Source: Streptomyces sp. V3I7 (GTDB lineage Bacteria; Actinomycetota; Actinomycetes; Streptomycetales; Streptomycetaceae). Taken from it: a stretch of 64,000 bases of DNA. The notes below the pieces were generated by a model. It ran no database searches. It was not told the origin of the DNA and saw only the letters and a program-made list of their open reading frames with translations. The position numbers and the translations under genes were made by a program. Numbering within the stretch: the first letter of the stretch is position 1; each line of letters opens with the position of its first letter. Of this stretch, positions 10,409 through 23,008 are shown piece by piece. The stretch covers positions 1,054,001-1,118,000 of the forward strand of contig NZ_JAUSZK010000001.1 in NCBI RefSeq assembly GCF_030817495.1, read 5' to 3'.

Positions 10409-11619
10409 CTACAGGCCTGCGGCGGCGCGCAGCGCGTCCACGCGGTCCGTGCGCTCCCACGTGAAGTCGGGGATCTCGCGGCCGAAGTGGCCGTACGCCG
10501 CGGTCTGCGCGTAGATCGGGCGGAGCAGGTCGAGGTCGCGGATGATGGCGGCCGGGCGGAGGTCGAAGACCTCGTCGATCGCCTTCTCGATCTTCTCGGT
10601 CTCGACCTTGTTGGTGCCGAACGTCTCGACGAACAGGCCGACCGGCTCGGCCTTGCCGATCGCGTAGGCGACCTGGACCTCGCAGCGCGCGGCGAGGCCC
10701 GCGGCGACGACGTTCTTGGCGACCCAGCGCATGGCGTACGCGGCCGAGCGGTCCACCTTGGACGGGTCCTTGCCCGAGAAGGCGCCGCCACCGTGGCGGG
10801 CCATGCCGCCGTACGTGTCGATGATGATCTTGCGGCCGGTCAGGCCGGCGTCGCCCATCGGGCCGCCGATCTCGAAGCGGCCGGTCGGGTTGACCAGGAG
10901 GCGGTAGCCCTCGGTCTCCAGCTTGATGCCCTCGTCCAGGAGCGCCTTCAGCTCGGGCTCGACGACGAACTCGCGGATGTCGGGGGCCAGCAGCGACTCC
11001 AGGTCGATGTCGCTGGCGTGCTGCGAGGAGACGACCACGGTGTCGAGGCGGACGGCCTTGTCACCGTCGTACTCGATGGTGACCTGGGTCTTGCCGTCGG
11101 GGCGCAGGTAGGGGATCGTCCCGTTCTTGCGGACCTCGGAGAGGCGCTGCGAGAGGCGGTGCGCGAGGAAGATCGGCAGCGGCATCAGCGTCGGCGTCTC
11201 GTCCGTCGCGTAGCCGAACATCAGGCCCTGGTCGCCCGCGCCCTGCCGGTCCAGCTCGTCCTCGTCGCCCTCGACCCGGGTCTCGTACGCCGTGTCGACG
11301 CCCTGGGCGATGTCGGGGGACTGCGCACCGATGGACACCGAGACGCCGCAGGAGGCGCCGTCGAAGCCCTTCTTCGAGGAGTCGTAGCCGATCTCGAGGA
11401 TCTTGTCGCGCACGAGCTGCGCGATCGGCGCGTACGCCTTCGTCGTGACCTCGCCGGCCACGTGCACCAGGCCGGTGGTGATCAGCGTCTCCACGGCGAC
11501 CCGGGAGGTCGCGGGTCTTCGCGCAGGAGCGCGTCGAGGATGGTGTCGCTGATCTGGTCAGCGATCTTGTCGGGGTGACCTTCGGTCACGGACTCCGAGG
11601 TGAACAGGCGACGGGACAC
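10409..11619 (-). CDS. metK: S-adenosylmethionine synthetase, frame broken near codon 36 as given
   Basis: Makes SAM from methionine and ATP. The signature motifs are intact in the long frame: [31 protein letters not shown], and the C-terminus ending [10 protein letters not shown]. The N-terminal motif [15 protein letters not shown] ([17 protein letters not shown]) is in a different frame starting at the GTG at 11619. The two frames join at about 11508-11513, where two extra bases (CG) appear between the codons for the conserved D-P and T-S-R-V; without them the protein would be 402 aa, the normal length. From the GTG, the frame as given stops after 45 codons. Because the gene is essential and the rest is undamaged, a sequencing or assembly error is the simplest reading; otherwise only a truncated protein from the internal GTG at 11494 could be made. 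Confidence 0.92.
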
Positions 11620-11700
11620 AACGCTCCCTGGGGTTGCAGCGGCTGCTGGCTGATCATTGAAGGACGATTTCGGGGGCTGCGCCCGTGTCGTCCGAGAAAC

Positions 11701-11706
11701 AGTTTA
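11701..11706 (-). promoter_or_regulatory. candidate metK -10 hexamer
   Basis: On the minus strand, TAAACT lies 82 bases upstream of the metK GTG, in an AT-enriched patch of an otherwise GC-rich 241-base gap. No convincing -35 box is seen. The rest of the gap (11620-11860) shows no recognisable gene or riboswitch. Confidence 0.3.
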
Positions 11707-11860
11707 TCGGTCGCGCTCGGCCGTCGGCCCCACCCGGCTCGTCTCCCGGGGGCGCTGTGACCTGCGGCACGCGCATTCTGCCCGGGCGCCGCCCCGCTTG
11801 AACAGCCCCGCCACGCGACAAAAATCACGGTCGACGGATCAGCCGAACGGCGCCATCCGG

Positions 11861-13063
11861 TCAGTCGAGCCGGCCCGTCACGAGGTCCCAGACGACGTCG
11901 GCGAGGGCCTCCTTGGGGCCGTGCGGCACGGGCGTCTCGCTGCCGTCGGCGCCCAGCACCACGGCCTCGTTGTCCTCGGAGCCGAAGGTCTTGCGCTCCC
12001 CCACCTCGTTCACGACGAGGAAGTCGCAGCCCTTGCGGGCCAGCTTCGCCCGCCCGTTTGCGAGGACGTCGTCCGTCTCCGCGGCGAAGCCGACGATCAC
12101 CTGTCCGGGCCGCGCCCGGTCGGCCGAGATCTCCGCGAGAACGTCCGGATTCCGCACCAGAGCGACGGGCTCCGGTTCCTGACCGTCCTTCTTCTTGATT
12201 TTCCCGGCCGCGTATGCCGCCGGCCGGAAGTCGGCGACGGCGGCGGCCATGACCACCGCGTCGGCGTCCGCGGCCGCCTTCACGACCGCCTCGCGCAGCT
12301 GGACCGCCGTGCCGACCGGGACGACGTCCACGCCGGCGGGGTCCGGCAGACCGGTGTTCGCCGCGATCAATGTCACACGGGCGCCACGCGCGGCCGCCGT
12401 GCGGGCGAGGGCGTATCCCTGCTTTCCGGAGGAGCGGTTGCCGAGGAAGCGGACCGGGTCGAGGGGCTCGCGGGTGCCGCCGGCGGTGACGACGACGTGC
12501 CGCCCCTTCAGGTCGGGCTCGGCGACGCCCCGGGCCAGCACCCGGCGGCACACCTCGAATATCTCGACCGGGTCGGGCAGGCGGCCCTTGCCGGTGTCGA
12601 CGCCGGTCAGCCGCCCGACCGCCGGTTCGATGACGACGGCGCCGCGGCGGCGCAGCGTCGCCACGTTCTCCTGGGTGGCCGGGTGCTCCCACATCTCGGT
12701 GTGCATCGCCGGGGCGAAGACGACCGGACATCGGGCCGTCAGGAGCGTGTTGGTGAGCAGGTCGTCGGCGAGGCCGTGGGCGGCCTTGGCGAGCATGTCG
12801 GCGGTCGCCGGTGCCACGACCACCAGGTCGGCGTGCTGGCCGATGCGGACGTGCGGGACCTCGTGGACGGTGTCCCAGACCTCCGTGGAGACGGGGTTGC
12901 CGGACAGCGCGGACCAGGTGGCGGCGCCGACGAAGTTCAGCGCGGATGCCGTGGGGACGACCCGTACGTCGTGGCCCGACTCCGTCAGCCTGCGCAGCAG
13001 CTCGCAGGCCTTGTACGCGGCGATGCCACCGCTGACCCCCAGAACGACCTTCGGCTTGTCCAC
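11861..13063 (-). CDS. coaBC: bifunctional phosphopantothenoylcysteine decarboxylase/phosphopantothenate-cysteine ligase
   Basis: 400 aa; two successive steps of coenzyme A synthesis. The N-terminal CoaC flavoprotein domain (residues 1-180) has the GVSGGIAAYKACELLRRL start, the catalytic His in VPHVRIGQHAD, and PAMHTEMW. The ACG flap with its conserved Cys in the E. coli enzyme reads TGVDTGKGRLPDP here, a change I recall as lineage-typical. The C-terminal CoaB domain starts at about residue 190 (VVVTAGGTREPLDPVRF, then NRSSGKQGYA). The GTG at 13063 follows a GGGGAGA ribosome binding site. It is the third gene of the run gmk-rpoZ-coaBC, with a hairpin between rpoZ and coaBC. Confidence 0.95.
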   Translation of the reverse strand: MDKPKVVLGVSGGIAAYKACELLRRLTESGHDVRVVPTASALNFVGAATWSALSGNPVSTEVWDTVHEVPHVRIGQHADLVVVAPATADMLAKAAHGLADDLLTNTLLTARCPVVFAPAMHTEMWEHPATQENVATLRRRGAVVIEPAVGRLTGVDTGKGRLPDPVEIFEVCRRVLARGVAEPDLKGRHVVVTAGGTREPLDPVRFLGNRSSGKQGYALARTAAARGARVTLIAANTGLPDPAGVDVVPVGTAVQLREAVVKAAADADAVVMAAAVADFRPAAYAAGKIKKKDGQEPEPVALVRNPDVLAEISADRARPGQVIVGFAAETDDVLANGRAKLARKGCDFLVVNEVGERKTFGSEDNEAVVLGADGSETPVPHGPKEALADVVWDLVTGRLD

Positions 13064-13123
13064 CGTCTCTCCCCGGACTCGGTTCCCGTGCGCCTCGGAC
13101 GGGCGGCACGACTCCATCACACA

Positions 13124-13158
13124 CCACAGGCCCGGCAGCCGTGCTGCCGGGCCTGTGG
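13124..13158 (-). terminator. strong hairpin between rpoZ and coaBC
   Basis: A perfect 15-bp stem (CCACAGGCCCGGCAG and its complement) with a 5-base loop, 14 bases after the rpoZ stop codon. It would end or attenuate transcription of gmk-rpoZ before coaBC. Confidence 0.75.
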
Positions 13159-13171
13159 AAAAGGCTTCTGC

Positions 13172-13444
13172 TTACTGCGCCGGACCCTCGATGGCCTCGG
13201 ACGTCAGCAGACCCGCGTTGATCTCGCGCAGGGAGATCGAGAGCGGCTTCTCGTGGACGTGGGTGTCGACGAGCGGACCGACGTACTCCAGGAGACCCTC
13301 ACCGAGCTGCGAGTAGTACGCGTTGATCTGGCGGGCACGCTTGGCCGCGTAGATCACGAGGCTGTACTTCGAGTCGGTGGCCTCGAGGAGCTCGTCGATC
13401 GGCGGGTTGATGATGCCCTCGGGCGCGGTGATGGAAGAGGACAC
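13172..13444 (-). CDS. rpoZ: RNA polymerase omega subunit
   Basis: 90 aa. The family core is the stretch [19 protein letters not shown] then [14 protein letters not shown] (about residues 12-45), followed by the conserved helices and a short acidic tail EAIEGPAQ. Omega binds the beta' subunit and assists RNA polymerase assembly and stability; in Streptomyces its loss is known to affect differentiation. The GTG at 13444 follows GGAAGG. It lies 38 bases after gmk, a conserved bacterial neighbour. Confidence 0.96.
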   Translation of the reverse strand: MSSSITAPEGIINPPIDELLEATDSKYSLVIYAAKRARQINAYYSQLGEGLLEYVGPLVDTHVHEKPLSISLREINAGLLTSEAIEGPAQ

Positions 13445-13482
13445 GCTCTACCTTCCGAAAGATGGGAAAAAATCAGACAGGA

Positions 13483-14055
13483 TCACACAACGTCCATCAA
13501 GGCTAGCAGCTCACGGGCCACGTCCTTGACGTCGGTGTTGACCAGGGTCTCATCGAACTCGGGCTCGGCCGCGAGTTCGATCCTGGCCGCCTCCAGGCGG
13601 CGCTCGATGACCTCGGGCGGCTCGGTGCCCCGGCCGGTGAGCCTGCGCACGAGCTCCTCCCAGGAGGGGGGAGCCAGGAACACGAGCTGGGCCTCGGACG
13701 TCGATTCCTCGGACATCGATTCACGGACCTGACGGGCCCCCTGGAGGTCGATCTCCAGGAGGACCGGCACACCGGCCTCCAGGTGCTCCTGCACGGCCGC
13801 ACGCGGCGTGCCGTACCGGTTCCCGGCGAACTCGGCCCACTCCAGCAGCTCGCCGTTGGCGATCATCTTGTCCATCTCCTCGTCGGTGACGAAGAAGTAG
13901 TGGACACCGTGCTGCTCGCCGGGGCGGGGCTTACGGGTGGTGGCCGACACCGAGAGCCAGACCTCGGGGTGTTCCTTGCGCATATGGGCGACGACCGTGC
14001 TCTTGCCGACCCCCGAAGGGCCGGAGAGCACGGTCAGCCGCGGACGTTCACTCAT
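13483..14055 (-). CDS. gmk: guanylate kinase
   Basis: 190 aa; phosphorylates GMP to GDP. The P-loop [10 protein letters not shown] is at residues 11-20, and the GMP-binding motif [20 protein letters not shown] at about 36-55 is complete, including the Arg and Tyr residues that bind the base and phosphate. Length is typical. The ATG ([12 protein letters not shown]) is well placed, 36 bases after the sIHF stop codon. The order sIHF-gmk-rpoZ-coaBC is that of other actinobacteria. Confidence 0.96.
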   Translation of the reverse strand: MSERPRLTVLSGPSGVGKSTVVAHMRKEHPEVWLSVSATTRKPRPGEQHGVHYFFVTDEEMDKMIANGELLEWAEFAGNRYGTPRAAVQEHLEAGVPVLLEIDLQGARQVRESMSEESTSEAQLVFLAPPSWEELVRRLTGRGTEPPEVIERRLEAARIELAAEPEFDETLVNTDVKDVARELLALMDVV

Positions 14056-14091
14056 GCAGCGATTATCCAGGATTCCCGGAGTGCCCGGGAC

Positions 14092-14415
14092 TCAGGAGCC
14101 GGTGCTGCCGAACTCACGCTCCAGGGAAGCGATCTGGTTGGAGCCGAGGCCGCGCACCCGGCGGCTCTCGGAGATGCCGAGCCGCTCCATGATCTGCTTG
14201 GCGCGGACCTTGCCCACGCCCGGCAGGGACTCGAGCAGTGCGGAGACCTTCATCTTGCCGATGACGTCGTTCTCCTGGCCCTGCTTGATGACCTCGTGCA
14301 GGGAGGCGCCGGAGTGCTTGAGTCGATTCTTGACCTCGGCCCGCTCCCGGCGAGCCGCGGCGGCCTTTTCGAGCGCGGCTGCGCGCTGTTCAGGGGTAAG
14401 GGGCGGAAGAGCCAC
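14092..14415 (-). CDS. integration host factor, actinobacterial type (sIHF/mIHF)
   Basis: 107 aa nucleoid-associated protein. A long basic N-terminal helix (ALEKAAAARRERAEVKNRLK) is followed by a helix-two-turn-helix segment at about residues 60-100 (LLESLPGVGKVRAKQIMERL). That is the LPGVGKVRA motif of the family, unrelated to the HU/IHF fold of E. coli. It binds DNA and affects topology and sporulation in S. coelicolor. The open frame extends to 14478, but homology starts at the GTG at 14415 (VALPPLTPEQ). The 264-base gap upstream to pyrF should hold its promoter. Confidence 0.94.
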   Translation of the reverse strand: MALPPLTPEQRAAALEKAAAARRERAEVKNRLKHSGASLHEVIKQGQENDVIGKMKVSALLESLPGVGKVRAKQIMERLGISESRRVRGLGSNQIASLEREFGSTGS

Positions 14416-14680
14416 GCCTACGTCACCTCGGATGTCGAACTGTCGGATACGGACCGGTGAGGAACCTAGTCGCCCCACACCTGGGGAGCCACGAGCAACA
14501 CGCTTGCCCGTTCTCTGCTCGGAGACTAGCGGTCAAGTCCGCCGCAGTCAGCGAGAACAGCGGAAAAGTCCTGGTCAGCCTCCGTGAGGTCGGATATTTC
14601 AGACATACTGCCCCGGATTTGAGGATGTATCCAGACTCAAGTCGCCGCCTTGTCCCGCACCGGCCCCTCCGCAGGGGCGC

Positions 14681-15526
14681 TCAGCCGCTGTTCACGGCCG
14701 TGCGGATCTCCTCCGCGAAGCGCTCCGCGGCCGTCCTCAGCGCCTTCACGTCGGGACCGTGACGCAGAACACCCCGGCTGACGTTGGGCACGACGTTGCG
14801 GACGGCCGACCCGAAGACGGCGGGCAGATCGGCGGGGGTCGCCCCCTGTGCGCCGATGCCGGGCGCGAGGAGCGGACCGTCGATGTCGAGGTCGTACGAC
14901 GACAGGTCGCCCAGTGTGGCACCCACGACCGCGCCGAAGGACCCCAGGGGCTCCTCCCCCGCGTTCTCGGCCTTCAGGTGGGCCAGCATGGTCGCGCCGA
15001 CGCTGCGGCCGTCCGCGCGCACGGCGTGCTGGACCTCGCCGCCCTCCGGATTGGAGGTGAGCGCCAGCACGAAGAGACCGGCGCCGTTCTCCCGCGCCAG
15101 TTCGACGGCCGGGCGCAGCGAGCCGTAGCCGAGGTACGGCGAGACGGTCAGGGCGTCCGAGAACAGCGGGGCGTCCTTGCGCAGGAAGGCCTCGGCGTAG
15201 GCGGCCATGGTCGAGCCGATGTCGCCGCGCTTGGCGTCCATCACGACCAGGGCACCGGCGGCCCGCGCCTCCTCGACCGACTTCTCCAGGACGGCGAGGC
15301 CGCGCGAGCCGAAGCGCTCGAAGAAGGCGCTCTGCGGCTTGAGAACGGCGACGCGGTCGGCCATCGCCTCGACGACCGTGCGGCTGAACCGCTCCAGGCC
15401 GGCGACGTCGTCGCCGAGGCCCCAGTCGGCGAGCAGGGACGCGTGCGGGTCGATGCCGACACAGAGCGGGCCACGCTCGTCCATGGCGCGGCGCAGCCGG
15501 GCACCGAAGGGCTCGTAGGGCGTCAT
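14681..15526 (-). CDS. pyrF: orotidine 5'-phosphate decarboxylase (type II)
   Basis: 281 aa; last step of UMP synthesis. The catalytic Lys/Asp array is in VMDAKRGDIGSTMAAYAEAF (about residues 95-115), which is the larger-subfamily version of the DxKxxD motif. The N-terminus GPLCVGIDPHASLL is typical. The phosphate-binding end lies in LAPGIGAQGATPADL. The start codon overlaps the pyrD stop as ATGA, so the two are coupled. It is the last gene of the pyrimidine run. Confidence 0.95.
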   Translation of the reverse strand: MTPYEPFGARLRRAMDERGPLCVGIDPHASLLADWGLGDDVAGLERFSRTVVEAMADRVAVLKPQSAFFERFGSRGLAVLEKSVEEARAAGALVVMDAKRGDIGSTMAAYAEAFLRKDAPLFSDALTVSPYLGYGSLRPAVELARENGAGLFVLALTSNPEGGEVQHAVRADGRSVGATMLAHLKAENAGEEPLGSFGAVVGATLGDLSSYDLDIDGPLLAPGIGAQGATPADLPAVFGSAVRNVVPNVSRGVLRHGPDVKALRTAAERFAEEIRTAVNSG

Positions 15527-16629
15527 GCGTTGCTCCTCACGTCGGCGCCGACGGCGTCGGCGAGGGTGGCGTACGGGCTGGTGCGCAGGCGGGCGGCGAG
15601 CCCCTTGTGAAGGGCTCGGCTCCAGAAGGGCCCCTCGTAGACGAAGGCGCTGTAGCCCTGGACGAGCGTGGCGCCCGCCAGGATGCGCTGCCAGGCGTCC
15701 TCGGCGTTCTCGATGCCGCCGACGCCGATGAGGGTGATCCGGTCGCCCACGCGCGCGTACAGGCGGCGCAGTACCTCCAGGGAGCGCGCCTTGAGCGGGG
15801 CGCCGGACAGGCCGCCGGTCTCCTTCACCAGGTCGGCGCGGGAGGTCAGGCCGAGGCCCTCGCGCGCGATGGTGGTGTTGGTGGCGATGATCCCGTCCAG
15901 GCCGAGTTCCACGGCGAGGTCGGCGACGGCGTCGACGTCCTCGTCGGCGAGGTCGGGGGCGATCTTCACGAGCAGCGGGACGCGGCGGTTGGCGACCGTG
16001 CGGTCGGCGGCCTCGCGTACGGCGCTCAGCAGCGGGCGCAGCGCCTCGGTCGCCTGGAGGTTGCGCAGGCCGGGCGTGTTGGGGGACGAGACGTTGACGA
16101 CCAGGTAGTCGGCGTACGGCGCGAGGCGCTCGGCGGACTTCACGTAGTCGCCCACCGCCTCCGCCTCGGGGACGACCTTGGTCTTGCCGATGTTGACGCC
16201 CACGACGGTCTTGAAGACCGGCTCACGGTGCTTGAGACGGGCGGCGACGGCCAGCGAGCCCTCGTTGTTGAAGCCCATGCGGTTGATCAGCGCCCGGTCC
16301 GGCACGAGCCGGAACAGCCGCTTCCTGGGATTGCCGGGCTGCGGCTCGCCGGTCACCGTGCCGATCTCGACGTGGTCGAAGCCCAGCATGGCCATGCCGT
16401 CGATGGCGACGGCGTTCTTGTCGAAGCCGGCGGCGAGGCCGAAGGGGCCGTGCATCCGCAGTCCGAACGCCTCGGTGCGCAGCTCCTTGAAGCGGGGCGC
16501 GAGCGCGGCCGCGAGGAAGGTGCGCACCACGGGGATGCGGACGGCGAGGCGGATCCAGCGGAAGGCGAGGTGGTGGGCCTGCTCGGGGTCCATCCGCTGG
16601 AAGACCAGTCGGAAGAAGAACTTGTACAT
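15523..16629 (-). CDS. pyrD: dihydroorotate dehydrogenase (quinone), class 2
   Basis: 368 aa; oxidises dihydroorotate to orotate with FMN and passes electrons to membrane quinones. An N-terminal amphipathic segment ([20 protein letters not shown]) is the class 2 membrane-docking helix. FMN contacts appear in [25 protein letters not shown] and [12 protein letters not shown]; the catalytic base Ser lies in the last of these. [15 protein letters not shown] completes the family pattern. It follows carB after a 66-base gap that contains a strong hairpin and overlaps pyrF by four bases. Confidence 0.96.
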   Translation of the reverse strand: MYKFFFRLVFQRMDPEQAHHLAFRWIRLAVRIPVVRTFLAAALAPRFKELRTEAFGLRMHGPFGLAAGFDKNAVAIDGMAMLGFDHVEIGTVTGEPQPGNPRKRLFRLVPDRALINRMGFNNEGSLAVAARLKHREPVFKTVVGVNIGKTKVVPEAEAVGDYVKSAERLAPYADYLVVNVSSPNTPGLRNLQATEALRPLLSAVREAADRTVANRRVPLLVKIAPDLADEDVDAVADLAVELGLDGIIATNTTIAREGLGLTSRADLVKETGGLSGAPLKARSLEVLRRLYARVGDRITLIGVGGIENAEDAWQRILAGATLVQGYSAFVYEGPFWSRALHKGLAARLRTSPYATLADAVGADVRSNA

Positions 16630-16658
16630 GTCTCTGAAGTCCTCGGGGTCCTCATGAA

Positions 16659-16688
16659 GAGGGGGACACCGTTTCCGGTGTCCCCCTC
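16659..16688 (-). terminator. hairpin between carB and pyrD
   Basis: A perfect 13-bp stem (GAGGGGGACACCG and its complement) with a TTTC loop, 7 bases after the carB stop codon and 29 bases ahead of pyrD. It could terminate part of the transcripts, or be an mRNA processing or stability site, within the pyrimidine cluster. Confidence 0.6.
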
Positions 16689-16695
16689 GGGGCTG

Positions 16696-19996
<3,301 letters not shown>

Positions 19997-20004
<8 letters not shown>

Positions 20005-21154
20005 GCTGGCCCTCCATCAGGACGGTGTTCATCAAAGACGTGAAGCGGTCGAACAGGTAGGCGGCGTCGTGCGGGCCGGCTGCCGCTTCGGGGTGGTACT
20101 GGACGCTGAAGGCGGGCTGGTCGAGCAGCTGGAGGCCCTCCACCACGTTGTCGTTGAGGCAGACGTGGGAGACCTCGGCGCGGCCGTAGGGGGTGTCGGA
20201 CACCTTGTCGAGCGGGGCGTCGACGGCGAAGCCGTGGTTGTGCGCGGTGACCTCGACCTTGCCGGTCGTACGGTCCTGCACCGGCTGGTTGATGCCGCGG
20301 TGGCCGTACTTCAGCTTGTAGGTGCCGAAGCCGAGGGCGCGGCCGAGGATCTGGTTGCCGAAGCAGATGCCGAAGAGGGGGGTCTTGCGCGCGAGGACCT
20401 CTCGCATGAGCGCGACCGGACCGTCGGCGGTCGCCGGGTCACCGGGACCGTTGGAGAAGAAGACTCCGTCGGGGTTGACGGCGTACACGTCCTCGGCGGT
20501 GGCCGTCGCGGGCAGCACGTGCACCTCGATGCCGCGCTCGGCCATGCGGTGCGGGGTCATGCCCTTGATGCCCAGGTCGATCGCCGCGACGGTGAACTTC
20601 TTCTCACCGATCGCGGGGACGACGTACGCCTCCTTGGTGGCGACCTCGGCGGAGAGGTTCGCGCCCTTCATCTCGGGCGCCTGCCGCACCTCGGCGAGCA
20701 TGGTGCCCTCGTCGGGCAGCGCGTTGCCGGAGAAGATGCCGACGCGCATGGCGCCGCGCTCGCGCAGATGGCGGGTCAGCGCGCGGGTGTCGACCCCGCT
20801 GATGCCGACGACGCCCTGGTGGCGCAGTTCCTCGTCCAGCGAGCGCTTCGCCCGCCAGTTGGAGGGCACGCGCGCGGGGTCGCGCACGACATAGCCGGAG
20901 ACCCAGATCCGCCCGGACTCGGGGTCCTCGTCGTTGACGCCCGTGTTGCCGACGTGGGGGGCGGTCATCACGACGACCTGGCGGTGGTACGACGGGTCGG
21001 TCAGGGTCTCCTGGTAGCCGGTCATGCCGGTGGAGAACACGGCCTCGCCGAAGGTCTCCCCCACGGCCCCGTAGGCGCGGCCGCGGAAGATCCGGCCGTC
21101 CTCCAGGACGAGTACCGCGGGAACCTTCGAGGTTCCCCGTGTGGAGGTCGTCAT
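19997..21154 (-). CDS. carA: carbamoyl-phosphate synthase small (glutaminase) subunit
   Basis: 385 aa; hydrolyses glutamine and channels ammonia to CarB. The class I amidotransferase domain has the nucleophile Cys in [17 protein letters not shown] and the His/Glu pair in [14 protein letters not shown]. The N-terminal half begins [20 protein letters not shown]. The ATG at 21154 overlaps the stop of the upstream membrane-protein gene as ATGA; the longer open frame to 21586 lies inside that gene and is not used. Confidence 0.96.
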
Positions 21155-21720
21155 CGTGCGCCTTCCGTTTCGGTCTTGCTGTTGGTCATGGTGTTGATGG
21201 CGTCGACCCAGGCGGCGTGCTCGGCCGCGCGGTCGGAGCGGAAGCCGGAGTCGATCAGCTTGCCGCCGTGTTCCCAGGTCACGACGAGCAGTCCGCCCTC
21301 GGTGAGGACCTTGCCGGCGATGCCCTTGTCGAGCCGGGCCTCGCGCAGCGCGGCGGCCGGGACGAAGAAGTCGTCCGCTCCGGGGCGTACGACCTCCAGT
21401 CCGGCGTCCGTCAGCGTGAGTTCGACCCGGCTGCGGGTGCCCAGGCCGTGCGCCACGATGCGGTCGAGCCACTGCCCGGCGGTGGTGGAGCCGTGGTAGC
21501 GGCCGCTCAGCTTCAGTTTCGCCGGGCCGGGCTCGTCCGGCGCGGTGAGCAGTTCGGGCAGACCGCCCTGGAGCGTGCCGCGCCACTTCCAGCCCTCGCG
21601 CATGAGCCAGTACAGGAGGGCGACGACGAGGAGGAGTCCGACGACCCAGCCGATACGGCCGGCCCAGTCGGTGACCTCGGCCGATTTCTGTTCGGCGGCC
21701 AGCAGGATCACAGGTGTCAC
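21151..21720 (-). CDS. single-pass membrane protein of the pyrimidine cluster, function unknown
   Basis: 189 aa. One strong transmembrane segment lies at about residues 22-41 ([20 protein letters not shown]), followed by a soluble domain of mostly beta character ([52 protein letters not shown]) that resembles a PH-like fold. Its GTG start overlaps the pyrC stop (GTGA) and its stop overlaps the carA start (ATGA), so it is locked into the operon by coupling on both sides. The longer open frame to 22548 is in another frame of pyrC. No enzyme motif is seen; a role in anchoring or regulating the pathway is only a guess. Confidence 0.88.
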   Translation of the reverse strand: MTPVILLAAEQKSAEVTDWAGRIGWVVGLLLVVALLYWLMREGWKWRGTLQGGLPELLTAPDEPGPAKLKLSGRYHGSTTAGQWLDRIVAHGLGTRSRVELTLTDAGLEVVRPGADDFFVPAAALREARLDKGIAGKVLTEGGLLVVTWEHGGKLIDSGFRSDRAAEHAAWVDAINTMTNSKTETEGAR

Positions 21721-23003
21721 GTCAGGTTCCCGTCGATGAGCGTCGCCTTGCCCCGCAGCCACGTGTGCGTCACGCGGCCCGGCAGCTCCAGACCCTCGTA
21801 GGGGGTGTTGCGGCTGCGCGAGGCGAAGCCCGCGGGGTTCACCTGGCCACGGTAGGCGGTGTCGACGAGCGTGAGGTTGGCGGGCTCGCCGGGCGCGACG
21901 GGACGGCCGTGGCCCTGGGCCTGTCCGATCCGCGCGGGGTTGACGGACATGCGGTCGGCGACGCCGGCCCAGTCCAGCAGACCGGTGTCGACCATGGTCT
22001 CCTGGACCACCGACAGTGCGGTCTCCAGGCCGACCATGCCCATGGCGGCCGCGCCCCACTCGCAGTCCTTGTCCTCGTGCGGGTGCGGGGCGTGGTCGGT
22101 GGCGACGATGTCGATCGTGCCGTCGGCGAGCGCCTCGCGCAGGGCCCGCACGTCGCGCTCGGTGCGCAGCGGCGGGTTGACCTTGTAGGCGGGGTTGTAG
22201 GTGCGCACCATCTCCTCCGTGAGGAGGAGGTGGTGGGGGCAGACCTCGGCGGTGACCTGGATGCCGCGGGACTTGGCCCAGCGGATGATCTCGACCGAGC
22301 CGGCGGTGGAGACGTGGCAGATGTGCAGGCGGGAGCCGACGTGCTCGGCGAGCAGGACGTCCCGCGCGATGATCGACTCCTCGGCGACGGCCGGCCAGCC
22401 GCCGAGGCCCAGCTCGGCGGAGACGACGCCCTCGTTCATCTGGGCGCCCTCGGTCAGCCGCGGCTCCTGCGCGTGCTGGGCGACGACGCCGCCGAAGGCC
22501 TTCACGTACTCCAGCGCGCGGCGCATGATCACGGCGTCGTCGACACATTTGCCGTCGTCGGAGAAGACGGTGACGCCGGCGGCGGAGTCGTGCATGGCGC
22601 CGAGTTCGGCGAGCTTCTTGCCCTCCAGGCCGACGGTGACGGCGCCGATGGGCTGCACGTCGCAGTAGCCGTACTCGCGGCCGAGCCGGTAGACCTGCTC
22701 GACGACGCCGGCGGTGTCGGCCACGGGGAAGGTGTTGGCCATGGCGAACACCGCGGTGAAGCCGCCGGAGGCGGCCGCGCGGGTGCCGGTCAGCACGGTC
22801 TCGGAGTCCTCGCGGCCCGGCTCGCGCAGGTGGGTGTGCAGGTCGACCAGGCCCGGCAGCAGTACCTTGCCGTCGGCCTCGACGACCTCGGCACCGTCGG
22901 CGGAGAGGCCGGTGCCCACCTCGGCGATCGTCTCGCCGTCGATCAGGACGTCCTGCGGCTCGCCGCCGAGGACCTTCGCACCGCGGATCAGGATCTTGCT
23001 CAT
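21717..23003 (-). CDS. pyrC: dihydroorotase
   Basis: 428 aa, class I amidohydrolase; closes carbamoyl-aspartate to dihydroorotate. The metal site is visible: HTHLREPG with two His ligands (residues about 56-63), further His residues in VVAQHAQEP and [10 protein letters not shown], and the catalytic Asp in [14 protein letters not shown]. The ATG at 23003 gives [10 protein letters not shown]; the frame open to 23360 overlaps pyrB and is not used. It begins 5 bases after the pyrB stop and overlaps the next gene by GTGA. Confidence 0.96.
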   Translation of the reverse strand: MSKILIRGAKVLGGEPQDVLIDGETIAEVGTGLSADGAEVVEADGKVLLPGLVDLHTHLREPGREDSETVLTGTRAAASGGFTAVFAMANTFPVADTAGVVEQVYRLGREYGYCDVQPIGAVTVGLEGKKLAELGAMHDSAAGVTVFSDDGKCVDDAVIMRRALEYVKAFGGVVAQHAQEPRLTEGAQMNEGVVSAELGLGGWPAVAEESIIARDVLLAEHVGSRLHICHVSTAGSVEIIRWAKSRGIQVTAEVCPHHLLLTEEMVRTYNPAYKVNPPLRTERDVRALREALADGTIDIVATDHAPHPHEDKDCEWGAAAMGMVGLETALSVVQETMVDTGLLDWAGVADRMSVNPARIGQAQGHGRPVAPGEPANLTLVDTAYRGQVNPAGFASRSRNTPYEGLELPGRVTHTWLRGKATLIDGNLT

Positions 23004-23008
23004 GGTTC

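Noticed and set aside
10288..10791. N-terminal extension of priA
   Set aside because: The extra residues overlap metK on the same strand and have no similarity to PriA; the GTG at 10287 fits the family start.
11620..11860. SAM riboswitch upstream of metK
   Set aside because: No SAM-type aptamer core could be recognised by eye in the 241-base gap.
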